Notes: a model not told the origin generated them from the sequence alone. DNA of 33,455 nt from Thermodesulfobacteriota bacterium (GCA_040756475.1 JBFLZB010000019.1:8054-41508), one strand, 5' to 3'. Positions 7,071 through 15,592 are shown, numbered from the stretch's first letter. Program-made: numbers and translations.

Positions 7071-8845
7071 GACACCTTCACCTCGTACGGCGTCTGCCGC
7101 ACCGTGATCCCCTCGGCCTGCAGCCGGTCGCGACCCAGCAGGCACCCGGCGCAGTAGATGACCTTGGACCCGTCGAAAGGCGGCAGGCTCGCCAGCACCG
7201 ACCGGGTCAGCACGTTGCCGCCGTCGTCGGACCGGTCGCCCAGGATGCCGTTGTAGAGGAGGTAGATGCCGACGCCCCGGCACGCGCCGAGAAAAGGCGA
7301 GTTGGCCACAAGAGAACACAAAGGGCTCAAAGAAGAGCCAGGTTCTCCTTTGTGTTCTCTGCGTTCCTTCGTGGCCATCGCAGGCAGGGGTTCTCCGGTC
7401 TCGGTGAAGTACACGTGCCGAGCCAGGTCGGCGAAGCTCACCGTCTCGCGAATCTTCCCCGCCTCGTCGAAGAGCGGCTCTCCGAGCTCGCAGTAGCGAA
7501 AGCCACCGCCGAGTCCCGGGACGGCCTCCCCCTTGGCGTTCGTGTATCCCTGGGCCACGCGGCGGATGCGCTCGGCGGAGATGTCGCGTGCTATTTGGCG
7601 CTTCATCTCAACCAATATGAAGCGGCGTTTCTGTCCGTCGCTACGATTCAGCTTGAGGGCGGCGTGACCAGTTGTTCCAGACCCTGCGAAGGAGTCCAAG
7701 ACCAAGTCATCGCCAGACGTAGTGAAACTAAGTATTTCCTCGATCAAGGAAGTGGGTTTTGGGAAATCAAACGGCCGCTTTTCCCCTGGAAAGACGTCCT
7801 TTATCTCATATGTGCCAATCCTCCCATCCAATTCAAACAAGCTAGACAACTTAGCCCTATAGTCTCGAACATAGACCTTCAATTCGACTATCTTGCCTTC
7901 GTCGCCACCAAACAGAATACGCTCCTCTGACAAGAGGCGTTCCATGGTCTCCGGCGGAAATCGATACCCCATTAGAGGCTGTGTGCATGGTTTTCGCGTC
8001 ACCGGATGGATAACGTCGTATCTGTAGCCCTCTTTTCCAGGGTTATGGACGCTCTGACTGCCTGTGTAGATGCCACCATCATCTATATACTTATATCTGT
8101 CGAACGGCCACATATAGGCCTTGTTCTCTCTGAACCATTTTGTGTACTCGCGCTGCCTTATCGTTTGGTCTTGGTAGCGCATGACAAATTCATCGCCAAC
8201 CCTGAGCAGCTTGTCCTTGGCAGCCAAGTCCTGCGACTTCCACTCAGAGGCAAGTTTGCGCTTGTCTCTGGCATAGGCCAGAATATATTCGTGCTCCAGC
8301 GCGATGTTAGTCGGATTGTTATCCGTCGCGTTATGCCAAATGATCGTGCCAACGCGGTTCTGAATCCCAAATATTTCGTCCAGGAGATGCCGAAGGTTTG
8401 CGTACTCGACTTCATCGATGCTAGCAAAGAGAACCCCGTCGTCACGAAGAAATCGACGGAGCAATGCAAGTCGCGGATACATCATGCAGAGCCATTTCTC
8501 ATGACGCGATAAGTCTTCCGCTTCGGTTCCCACGACGCGGTCCAGCCACTCACTAATTTCCGGACTGCTTACGTTGTCGCTGTAGATCCAGCCCGACCGC
8601 TTCCCTTCTTCGTTCCTTTCGTCGACGCCGGTGTTGTACGGCGGGTCAATGTAGATGCACTTCACCTGGCCGGCGTAGTAGGGCAGCAGCGCCTTGAGCG
8701 CAACCAGGTTGTCGCCCTGGACGATCAGGTTGCCGCTTCCCGGCTCGCCGCAGGCAAGCTCGGGCACGTCCTTGAGCAGGTGGAAGGGGACCTCCAGGTG
8801 GTGGTTGACCACCGCTTCCTTGCCGATCCAGTTCAACGTGGGCAT
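7067..8845 (-). CDS. mod: Type III DNA methyltransferase, Mod subunit (with in-frame insert)
   Basis: 592 residues, start ATG 8845 with AAGGAG upstream. Beta-class adenine-N6 methyltransferase: DPPYNTG (67-73, catalytic motif IV) precedes the AdoMet-binding FAGSGTT (386-392, motif I), with the target-recognition region between them. It modifies the recognition site and directs Res. Two oddities are visible. First, DNA from about 7605 to 8640 (roughly residues 69-414) is much AT-richer than both ends of the gene. Second, residues about 490-514 are encoded by a palindromic element (7304-7376) that interrupts the normal join between ETGEPLP and NSPFLG but keeps the frame open. First gene of the mod-rhuM-res operon. 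Confidence 0.93.
   Translation of the reverse strand: MPTLNWIGKEAVVNHHLEVPFHLLKDVPELACGEPGSGNLIVQGDNLVALKALLPYYAGQVKCIYIDPPYNTGVDERNEEGKRSGWIYSDNVSSPEISEWLDRVVGTEAEDLSRHEKWLCMMYPRLALLRRFLRDDGVLFASIDEVEYANLRHLLDEIFGIQNRVGTIIWHNATDNNPTNIALEHEYILAYARDKRKLASEWKSQDLAAKDKLLRVGDEFVMRYQDQTIRQREYTKWFRENKAYMWPFDRYKYIDDGGIYTGSQSVHNPGKEGYRYDVIHPVTRKPCTQPLMGYRFPPETMERLLSEERILFGGDEGKIVELKVYVRDYRAKLSSLFELDGRIGTYEIKDVFPGEKRPFDFPKPTSLIEEILSFTTSGDDLVLDSFAGSGTTGHAALKLNRSDGQKRRFILVEMKRQIARDISAERIRRVAQGYTNAKGEAVPGLGGGFRYCELGEPLFDEAGKIRETVSFADLARHVYFTETGEPLPAMATKERREHKGEPGSSLSPLCSLVANSPFLGACRGVGIYLLYNGILGDRSDDGGNVLTRSVLASLPPFDGSKVIYCAGCLLGRDRLQAEGITVRQTPYEVKVS
7304..7376. repeat. Palindromic element inserted in frame within mod
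   Basis: Inverted repeat with a perfect 14-bp stem (7311-7324 AGAGAACACAAAGG and 7347-7360) plus an outer 6-bp stem (GGCCAC at 7304-7309 with GTGGCC at 7371-7376). Base composition differs sharply from the adjacent mod sequence. In the mod frame it encodes about 24 codons with no stop. The form resembles small non-autonomous palindromic elements; no second copy was seen in this window. Confidence 0.75.
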
Positions 8846-9000
8846 CGGGGGGGTGTTTCTCCTTCGTCGTTCGTATGTCGGTGATCAGCTGAAGGCCGCT
8901 TCGACTCCAAGCAGGGTTCGAACGATCTCCTTGCAACGACGCGTTTACAGGTTGGCGGAAGGCCGCCAGCGCTGGAGCCAATCCGCCGTGCAGCGCATTG

Positions 9001-9483
9001 TTACCCGCCGCTCTTCCTCCCCACGTGGGCAGAAAGGATTTCCTTGACCGTCCAGGTCGCGTAGGCAAAACAACCATAGGCCACAAGCGCGACCGCGATA
9101 GCCGTTACGAAAGCGAAGGCATTAAGTGCTTGAGACAAGGGGAGACTGAGTGCCCAGATTGATATAACAACCAGCGTGCATGCCCCAGTAATAACAAGTG
9201 ATATCAAATACCTGTCCTTGACCATGTGGTAATCCGGCCATTTCTGCAAGATCGTGAAGTCAACACTCGAAGGGAAAAGAAGATCGCCCGCCGACCTCAC
9301 CATTACGACCAAGAGGGCTACAGGGACTAGGGCCAGGTACTTTATTGGCTCATTTTGGGTCAATCGAGCCCCAAGCCAAACAAAACAAGATGGCGCTAGA
9401 ATGTAGACACCGACCGAGCCAACGAGGACGAGGGCCTCAAGGGAGACGAGCGTGGCAACCAGGATGTCTTTGAGCCTGTTCAT
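9001..9483 (-). CDS. Small multi-pass membrane protein of unknown function
   Basis: 160 residues, not recognised. Four hydrophobic stretches are visible at approximately residues 8-30, 46-64, 91-115 and 119-142, so a four-helix membrane protein is likely. A short hydrophilic loop in the middle (SSVDFTILQKWPDYHMVKDR) and a basic C-terminal tail (VGRKSGG) frame them. Its ATG (9483) overlaps the stop of the upstream 300-residue gene as ATGA, so the two are almost certainly co-translated and functionally linked. DNA here is AT-richer than the chromosomal background, which fits horizontal acquisition. A membrane effector partnered with a cytosolic sensor is possible but is inference only. Confidence 0.75.
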   Translation of the reverse strand: MNRLKDILVATLVSLEALVLVGSVGVYILAPSCFVWLGARLTQNEPIKYLALVPVALLVVMVRSAGDLLFPSSVDFTILQKWPDYHMVKDRYLISLVITGACTLVVISIWALSLPLSQALNAFAFVTAIAVALVAYGCFAYATWTVKEILSAHVGRKSGG

Positions 9484-10382
9484 TCGTGCGACATCTTGCG
9501 CTCGACAGAGACTGCAGTGAAGTTCTTGCGTGCCTCCTGGTACAAGCCCTCCGGGTCCGGAACCTTATGGTAAATGAAACCCCTTTCGGTGTCAGACGTC
9601 CGGACGACGACTCTCGTCTCTCCTTCGGTTCCCACTATCTTCCCCTTGCCGTAGCCATCAGCTGCCATCAAGAGCGCTGCGTCAGTGATGTCGATGGGTG
9701 CTACCGGCTCATACGGGTGCTGTGCCGTTGCTGCCAGGATGCCCTGGACGTGTTCCAGCACGTCCGTCCTCAGATGGGAACCCTCCTCCGATTTTTCCTT
9801 TATGTCTAGCTCCCCAGCGTTTCGTTTTTGTATATACTCATTGAGGCGCCGCCACGCGCGACCGAATAATGGATTAGGTGGGTGGACCTTCGCAGAAATT
9901 TCCAGAAATACATCGATGGCCTTTAGGCGTGCCACAAACGTCCTGAGGTCTGAAATGGGCTCAATATCGCATCCAACGAAGAAGCGGTCATGCGTGGAGC
10001 AAATTATATGGCAAAACCTCTTAATGAATGCCTTTGTTTCAATTTGATTCCACACGTGCAAGAAAGCTATGCCTGAGAACTCAGGTATGTAGACGAACGG
10101 GCTTGTTGCGACCAAGAGATTAGGCTCCGGTCGTTGATCCTGAGCTCTGTGAGGCTCGTCAACTACTGTTACTGTGCCCTCCGGCAAGAACTTGCTCAAA
10201 TGTGCATAGGCATACCGGGTCGCGTTGCCCTCGCGCTCGACGACGGCGTCGGTGAAGGTCCAGGCGTATCGGGCGCCCTGGATCGTGGCAGGATGCTCGA
10301 TTGCAGCAACGATAAGTTCGTCGTTCAGCCGCCCGATCTTGTGTACTCTGCCGAGATGGTATCTTCCCTTTCCCTCTCGCAT
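9480..10382 (-). CDS. Unknown 300-residue soluble protein, partner of the membrane protein
   Basis: 300 residues, start ATG 10382 with GAGG about 6 nt upstream. I do not recognise the family. The protein has no signal peptide or membrane helices. An N-terminal half rich in beta-type sequence (for example RYAWTFTDAVVE, NLLVATSPFVYI) is followed by a mixed region with VHPPNPLFGRAWRRLNEYIQ and a charged helix (residues roughly 185-215). No nuclease, ATPase or protease motif is obvious. Base composition is low in GC compared with the genes beyond 11 kb. Adjacency to a complete type III RM operon on the same strand and the overlap with a membrane-protein gene make a two-component defence cassette plausible but unproven. 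Confidence 0.75.
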   Translation of the reverse strand: MREGKGRYHLGRVHKIGRLNDELIVAAIEHPATIQGARYAWTFTDAVVEREGNATRYAYAHLSKFLPEGTVTVVDEPHRAQDQRPEPNLLVATSPFVYIPEFSGIAFLHVWNQIETKAFIKRFCHIICSTHDRFFVGCDIEPISDLRTFVARLKAIDVFLEISAKVHPPNPLFGRAWRRLNEYIQKRNAGELDIKEKSEEGSHLRTDVLEHVQGILAATAQHPYEPVAPIDITDAALLMAADGYGKGKIVGTEGETRVVVRTSDTERGFIYHKVPDPEGLYQEARKNFTAVSVERKMSHE

Positions 10383-10433
10383 TCATGCCTCGTCGTGCTC
10401 TTGGATCCTACTCGGGTAACGCCGCCCGGTTGA

Positions 10434-10571
10434 GACGGCAAAGGGAGACGGCAAAGGGGACGTAAGTGCAACTGTGCATTGCCCGCGTGGCCGCCGCTTG
10501 TCCGCGAACGGGCTCGGCCAACCGCCAAGTGCCAGGTGGGCTCGTAGGTCTGCGAGGTTGGTGCGATGCGC
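10434..10571. repeat. Direct repeat, copy A
   Basis: Core 10476-10571 (96 nt) matches 15427-15522 at 89 of 96 positions without gaps, in the same orientation. Just upstream both copies carry GGCAAAGGGGACGTAAG-like motifs (10450-10466 here). The two copies flank uvrD, the transposase remnant and the lipoprotein gene. Confidence 0.85.
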
Positions 10572-10762
10572 AGGAAGGGGCCGAAAATTTGAAGGGTTCC
10601 AGCGGTACGGCTGCCCGTCGAGCCGCGGAGGCGGTAGGTCGCGGAACCGCCGAGCTTCGGGCTGAGCACTGCCGCTCGGCGGGGGCCGCGGGCCCGGGCT
10701 TCGGTGCCGGGGAGGGTCGGGGCGCCGTGTGGTGGCCTTCGCTGCCGTGACGGGCACCAGAG

Positions 10763-10800
10763 ACAATAAAGGCCGCCTCACCGGTTCGGTGACGGCGGCC
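10763..10800 (-). terminator. Predicted intrinsic terminator (minus strand)
   Basis: GC-rich hairpin at 10771-10800 (arms GGCCGCC-TCACCG and CGGTGA-C-GGCGGCC, one bulged base, GTT loop). On the minus strand it is followed by TTTATTGT (10770-10763). It would stop transcription coming from uvrD about 300 nt past that gene and shield the unknown two-gene cassette. Confidence 0.55.
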
Positions 10801-11102
10801 TCAAGCCCGCTTCGCCTTTTCTGCCTTCCGCGCCCTGCTACCGCCCGTGCTTCCATTCTCGCCCCCGCGGTCGTGGAGCCGCAGCCGAAGCCTTCTTACA
10901 CTCCCAAACCCGCGCGGGTCAAGCGCGGCAATCGCGGCAATGACGGGATGAGGGGGAGAAGGGCGGGACAGACCGGGACGCTGGTGCTGGGCGGGGACCC
11001 CTCCAGGACCGTCCGACCCACAATTGCGGTACTTCAGTTACCCCTCTAGGTCCGCCGAAGCACCCCACCGACATTGGTTTCAAGGCCTGCTGGGCTGATC
11101 GA

Positions 11103-13226
11103 CTAGGAACGGGTTCGCCTTCTTGCCGTCCCGGTGCCCGCCTCCCGGCCCCCCAACACGACCAGGTACTCGGACAGGATCACCTTCACCCCGTGCTTGG
11201 CGAAGGCTACGATCCACTTGTCGCCGTCCACCCGCTGCACGACGCCGTTCCCGAAGGCGGAGTGGAAGACCCGGGTGTTCCTTCTTGCCCGGGCGGACGG
11301 TTCCGGGGGCACCGGGTGTCTCGGCCCGGCCTCCGGCACGGGTCCCGCCGGCTTTCGGCCCTTCGCGCCTGCCTTCCTGCGCGCCGGCTTGGGGTAGACG
11401 AAGGCCGGCGGCACCTTCTCGGCGGCCGGCTTTGGTGGGGTGCTCTGCCTCGGCGGGGGCCCCAACCAGGAGCCGGTCTCGCCGGTCGCGGGGGCCCGGC
11501 GCCAGGAGAGGCTGTCGGCCGGCGCACCCCGGGTCATCTCGGCGAGAAAGGGCGAGGGCTCGGCCGGGCGCCCGCTGCGGCTCCGGCAGCAGGAGAGGGT
11601 GAGGAAGCGCTTCGCCCGGGTGGCGGCGACGAAGGCGAGGCGCCGCTCCTCCTCCCCCTCCTCGGCCTTCTCGTGGGGCAGGAGCCCCGCCTCGCAAGCG
11701 CACACGAACACCGCGTCCCACTCCAGCCCCTTGGCCTGGTGGATGGTGGACAGGACCACGGCGTCCGCGTCCTCGTCGGCAGGGGGTACGGTGGCGGCCG
11801 TCGCGGCGTGGGCCAGGAGGGCGTCCGCATCCTGGAACTCCCGGGCCTCGGCGGCCACCTGCCGGGCCGCGCCGGCCCAGCGCACCTTCGTCTCGTCCGA
11901 GGCCGAAAGGGGCGGTTGGGCGGCGACCGCCTCCGCCAGGGCCTCCACCAGCTTGGGGAACGGCCCGGCGCGGTCTCGCTGGGCGATCTCGGCCAGCCGG
12001 TCGTGCAGGTACGGCAGCCCCGCCCAGGGGCAGGGAGAGGTCGCCGCGGCCTGCCCCAGGGGCCAGAGGGCCTCCAGCACGGTCTGGACCTCCTTGAGCT
12101 CCCAGAACCCCGGCCCGCCCCGGATGACGAAGGGAATGCCGGCGCGGCGCAGTTCGGTCTCGAAGGGCAGCGTGAGGTAGTTGGTGCGCAGGAGTACCGC
12201 GACCTCGCGGGGGCTCGTGCCGGCGTCCAGGAGCTTTCGCACCGCGTGCGCCACCCACTGCGCCTCCCGGTGCTCGTCCTCGGCCCGGCACAGCACCACC
12301 GGCGCCTTCGTCGCCTTCGTGGCCTCCAGGGTCTTGGGGAGACGCCGGCGGTTGTGCCGGATGAGCCGGTCCGCGACGTCGAGGATGGCCCGGGGGGAGC
12401 GGTAGTTGGTCTGCAGCCGCAGCACGCGGGCGCCGGGATGGGCCTGCTCGAAGCCGGTGATGTAGCGCACGTCGCTGCCCCGCCACCCGTAGATCGCCTG
12501 GTCGTCGTCCCCCACCGCCCAGAGGTTCCGGTGCCGCGCGAGGAGCGCCTGGAGCAGGGCGTCCTGGGCGGCGTTGATGTCCTGGAACTCGTCGACCATC
12601 AGGTAGCGGTAGCGCTCGGAGTAGCGCTCCCGCAGGTCGGCGTGCTCCCGCAGCGCCTCTACCGCCAGGGCGATCTGGTCCCCGAAGTCGAAGAGCCCGC
12701 GCCTTCGCAGCGCCTCCTGATACCGGGTGTAGGCGCGGGCAAGCAGGAGGCGATCCTCCGCGTCCCCGCCCCGGCAGGCCGACGCTTCCCTCCGGGCCTG
12801 CTCGGGGCCGACCAGGCGATCCTTGAGTCGGGCGATGGCGTCCTTCAGCTCCTCGAGCTCGCCCGGCCAGTCGAGCTTGAGCTCCCGGAGCACCCGGAAC
12901 TGCTGCCCGTCGCCGATGGTGCGGAAGTCGCGCGGCACGCCGACCCGCTCGCCCACCTCCCGGAGGATCCCGAGGCACAGGGAGTGGAACGTCCCAACGG
13001 GGAGCCGCGCGGTCGCGATGCCGGCCCGCGCGGCGATGCGCTCCTTGAGCTGGAGGGCCGCCTTTCGGGTGAAGGTGGCAACGAAGATGCTGGCGGGGTC
13101 CACCCCCTGGTCGAGGAGGAAGCAGTACCTCCCGACCAGGGTGGTGGTCTTTCCGGTCCCCGGCCCGGCCAGGACGAGTGCCGGGCCTTCCCGGTGACGC
13201 GCCGCTTCGGACTGGTCGGGATTCAT
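11103..13226 (-). CDS. UvrD/PcrA-like superfamily 1 DNA helicase
   Basis: 707 residues from the ATG at 13226; the protein then begins MNPDQSEAARH, matching the UvrD N-terminus, so the 43-codon upstream extension is rejected. ATP-dependent 3'-5' helicase motifs are in order: GPGTGKT (21-27), TFTRKAA, GTFHSLC, VDEFQD (211-216), GDDDQAIYGWRG (239-250), LQTNYRS, STIHQAKGLEWD and FVAATRAK. After a long low-complexity Ala/Pro/Lys/Arg linker, the C-terminal 50 residues (VFHSAFGNGVVQRV...KWIVAF) look like the Tudor-like RNA polymerase-binding domain of PcrA/UvrD. It lies inside the direct-repeat-bounded segment, so it may be an accessory helicase rather than the housekeeping repair copy; GC content is typical of the host. 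Confidence 0.92.
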   Translation of the reverse strand: MNPDQSEAARHREGPALVLAGPGTGKTTTLVGRYCFLLDQGVDPASIFVATFTRKAALQLKERIAARAGIATARLPVGTFHSLCLGILREVGERVGVPRDFRTIGDGQQFRVLRELKLDWPGELEELKDAIARLKDRLVGPEQARREASACRGGDAEDRLLLARAYTRYQEALRRRGLFDFGDQIALAVEALREHADLRERYSERYRYLMVDEFQDINAAQDALLQALLARHRNLWAVGDDDQAIYGWRGSDVRYITGFEQAHPGARVLRLQTNYRSPRAILDVADRLIRHNRRRLPKTLEATKATKAPVVLCRAEDEHREAQWVAHAVRKLLDAGTSPREVAVLLRTNYLTLPFETELRRAGIPFVIRGGPGFWELKEVQTVLEALWPLGQAAATSPCPWAGLPYLHDRLAEIAQRDRAGPFPKLVEALAEAVAAQPPLSASDETKVRWAGAARQVAAEAREFQDADALLAHAATAATVPPADEDADAVVLSTIHQAKGLEWDAVFVCACEAGLLPHEKAEEGEEERRLAFVAATRAKRFLTLSCCRSRSGRPAEPSPFLAEMTRGAPADSLSWRRAPATGETGSWLGPPPRQSTPPKPAAEKVPPAFVYPKPARRKAGAKGRKPAGPVPEAGPRHPVPPEPSARARRNTRVFHSAFGNGVVQRVDGDKWIVAFAKHGVKVILSEYLVVLGGREAGTGTARRRTRS

Positions 13227-13390
13227 CGATGTCCCGCCCTGCCGGTCGGCCACGCGCCGCTCCACGAGGGATTCGACTCCTTCGATCGGCACGCGGTCAC
13301 CTGGTTTCGGCCGGGGCGGCAATCGTCTTTCAGGAAGAGCCAGAAAGTCCTCCAAAGCCCCGCGGGCTCACCATCCGTTGGGCATTTCGT

Positions 13391-13546
13391 GAAGCACTGC
13401 GTGTCCTTGGCGACGAGCAGCCGACTCAGACGGCCGACGAAGGCCTCGCGGTCCTCATCGTCGAGGAAGATCCTCCGGCGCTCGATGCCCCGCGCGATCA
13501 CGTGCTGGAGCAGGCCGGGCAAGTCGAGTCGGGCTTGTCCGGGCAT
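13391..13546 (-). pseudogene. Truncated REP-associated tyrosine transposase (RAYT) remnant
   Basis: The ATG at 13546 opens a frame whose first 52 codons read like the N-terminus of RAYT/Y1 transposases: MPGQARLDLPG, LQHVIARGIERRRIF, then DREAFVGRLSRLL. Similarity stops at about 13391, before the HxH (HUH) motif and the catalytic tyrosine, and the frame continues into unrelated sequence. It cannot be catalytically active. The break lies about 165 nt upstream of the uvrD start. Confidence 0.75.
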
Positions 13547-13643
13547 GGGTCGGCCGCTATCAGGAGCTAAACCTTTTTGCCAGAGCGGCCGAAAGGGATT
13601 TCCTGCCACCTGACACCGCCACCTTAAGAAGAAAGGAGATAAA

Positions 13644-15344
13644 ATGGTTATTACAGAAGCGGTATTTTTCTCCAGAAAGATGTTCGCATGTCTGCTGATT
13701 GCACTCTTTCTGTTTGGTTGTGGTGGAGGGGGAGGTGGAACTAGTTCGACGACTCGCACCACGACACTTGAGTCGACGAGCCAGATCATCACGGCAGCAC
13801 AGGGGGGCACGATAGCCCTTCCCGGCGGCAGCAGCGTCACGATTCCAGCGGGGGCCTTGGCCTCCGACCAAACGGTTCGCCTATCACTGGTATCTTCGTT
13901 TCCAAAAGAGCCACCAAGCGGGTCACTCACAAGTGTGGGCCATGCGCTGGTTCTGGATTTCGACTCGAAGCAGACCGCCTTTCCTCAGGCAGGAGATTTA
14001 ACCTTCGTTATTAGATACGGTGCGACCCTCCCTGAAAGGTTCACGGGATCAGCCCCATTAGTGAATGTCGTGGCATCCGACAATTTTTTCGGTGGAGTCC
14101 CGATCTCGTGCGAATCGAGTAGTGCGTGCTTCGTCATACCGCTATCCACGATACAAAATGCGCAAAGCATTTCGGCGGCATCGGTCAATCTGAGTACCGA
14201 AATCACCTTTGCACCGCCCCCGCGCTTCGGTCCCAGAATTTGGAATGGCTCGGTATGGCTCGATTATCCGCAGGGTTTCGATCCCAACAAGAAGACGCTC
14301 GTGCTCACGCACGGGATCCTGAGTACCGTGGAAGACTCTTTTGGGGGTTCCGTCAGTGAGCTCATGAGCCAGGGCGGTTACACACAGGTCATCGGGTTCA
14401 ACTACGACTATGCGAGAAACAACATGGTCGAGGCGGGGCAAAAATTTGCCGATTTTCTGAACTCGTTGCAGACCGAGGGCGGTCTCACCCAGATTGATCT
14501 GCAGGCCCATAGCTTTGGGACACTGGTTGCACTGTATGCGGCATCACAGACAGATTTGGCCATCAACAATATGATCCTCTTGGGTGGTCCGCTTGATGGG
14601 ACACCCGCAGCGGATCTTGCCGGTCCAGGACTTCTGACACTACTTGCAAACTATGCGCCCGATAATCCGTACGCTACGACCACCACGTTTAAAGATGTGC
14701 TGGAGAGCGGCATGTTTCTAGATGCACAGACAGGAAACCCGCTTCTCAAAACCATCAGAACCAATGCCATCAACAGGCACCCGAACACAAACTACATAAA
14801 GATCTTCGGCAGCAAGAGTATGTGGGGTTCTATTGTTACGGAGTTTCTGTTCGACACGGCTCCCAACGACGGAATGGTTCCGGCGAGCGAATCCGTTGGC
14901 GACGATCTCCCGGGCCCCACCTACATCGTCTCGGAAGAGCACGATAAGCTCCAGTCCAATTCGGATGTGCAACAGTTCGTTGGGGCGAATCTCATCAGCG
15001 CCTTGCCCCCTATCACCGGTGATGTGACCGGATATTGGACCGGCACCATTAACAACCCGAATCTCGGCATTTACGGGTGCAACGGCGGTCTGTCATATTT
15101 TTCGATTTCTTTGTCCGAAGATGCCGGCAGCATTTCCGGATCTTACGGCTCCGTGTCGGTGTCCGGCAACCGCAGCGAGTATGCGCTGTCGATCAATGCC
15201 GACACGAGTTTCGGAAATCGATCCTATTCCTGGACATGGGACGGTGGTGACACGCTCACCGGGTCTGTAGCCTACTATTGCTGGAGCGATGATACCGGCG
15301 CCCTGTTGAAAGAGGGAAGTGGAACGTTCACCGTCACCCGCTAA
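13644..15344 (+). CDS. Lipoprotein with alpha/beta-hydrolase (lipase-like) domain
   Basis: 566 residues, ATG with AAGGAG 5 nt upstream. The N-terminus is a lipoprotein signal: hydrophobic ACLLIALFLFGC with lipobox cysteine C26 followed by a glycine run and a Ser/Thr-rich linker. Residues 47-85 (GGTIALP, VTIPAGALASDQTV) resemble the beta-sandwich ZU5-like region of secreted proteins. Residues 217-430 form a hydrolase: LVLTHGI (oxyanion region), nucleophile S290 in AHSFG, then an aspartate (PNDGMVP) and histidine (EEHDK) that could complete the triad. A C-terminal beta-rich domain (about 450-566) has repeated GSYGSVSVSG-type strands. Likely outer-membrane or surface esterase/lipase. GC is clearly lower than neighbours, which suggests transfer. 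It lies between the direct repeats. Confidence 0.85.
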   Translation: MVITEAVFFSRKMFACLLIALFLFGCGGGGGGTSSTTRTTTLESTSQIITAAQGGTIALPGGSSVTIPAGALASDQTVRLSLVSSFPKEPPSGSLTSVGHALVLDFDSKQTAFPQAGDLTFVIRYGATLPERFTGSAPLVNVVASDNFFGGVPISCESSSACFVIPLSTIQNAQSISAASVNLSTEITFAPPPRFGPRIWNGSVWLDYPQGFDPNKKTLVLTHGILSTVEDSFGGSVSELMSQGGYTQVIGFNYDYARNNMVEAGQKFADFLNSLQTEGGLTQIDLQAHSFGTLVALYAASQTDLAINNMILLGGPLDGTPAADLAGPGLLTLLANYAPDNPYATTTTFKDVLESGMFLDAQTGNPLLKTIRTNAINRHPNTNYIKIFGSKSMWGSIVTEFLFDTAPNDGMVPASESVGDDLPGPTYIVSEEHDKLQSNSDVQQFVGANLISALPPITGDVTGYWTGTINNPNLGIYGCNGGLSYFSISLSEDAGSISGSYGSVSVSGNRSEYALSINADTSFGNRSYSWTWDGGDTLTGSVAYYCWSDDTGALLKEGSGTFTVTR

Positions 15345-15362
15345 CCGAGGCTCCGCGGCAGT

Positions 15363-15522
15363 TGGGGGGCGGCAAGGGGGACGTAAGGGCAAGGGGGACG
15401 TAAGCGAGTAAGCAGGGGGGACGCGGGCATTGCCCGCGTGGCCCCCGCGTTTCCGCGCACGGGCTGGGCCAACCGCCAAGTGCCAGGCGGGCTCGCAGGT
15501 CTGCGAGGTTGGTGCGATGCGC
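15363..15522. repeat. Direct repeat, copy B
   Basis: Core 15427-15522 matches copy A (10476-10571) at 89 of 96 positions. Two GCAAGGGGGACGTAAG motifs precede it (about 15371-15404), against one in copy A. The segment 15422-15438 (CGCGGGCA-T-TGCCCGCG) is itself an inverted repeat. Confidence 0.85.
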
Positions 15523-15592
15523 GCCAGCGCGCCGGCCAGGGAGGGTTCGCCCCAGTGCGCCGAGGCATGGCCTCGGATGCCAGCGGTCAGCC

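Larger units (their letters stand above)
10383..11102. other. 720-nt intergenic stretch with repeat and terminator
   Basis: No convincing gene. Open frames here are low-complexity, proline/arginine-rich shadows with no ribosome site. The stretch contains copy A of a dispersed repeat (10434-10571) and a strong hairpin (10771-10800). The rest (about 10572-10760 and 10801-11102) shows nothing I can name. Confidence 0.6.

Noticed and set aside
7071-7319. 83-codon N-terminal extension of rhuM
   Set aside because: It lies within mod, is arginine-rich nonsense, and the GTG at 7070 has a good ribosome site and matches the family start.
9001-10382. Assignment of the two-gene cassette to the Kiwa system (membrane KwaA plus soluble KwaB)
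   Set aside because: Sizes are loosely similar, but the gene order is reversed and I see no motif that supports it, so it is left unassigned.
10383-10856. 157-codon minus-strand open frame
   Set aside because: Low-complexity Pro/Arg composition that runs through a dispersed repeat and the terminator hairpin; no ribosome site.
13227-13355. 43-codon N-terminal extension of the UvrD-like helicase
   Set aside because: The family start MNPDQSEAA is at 13226; the extension is not conserved-looking and overlaps sequence next to the transposase remnant.
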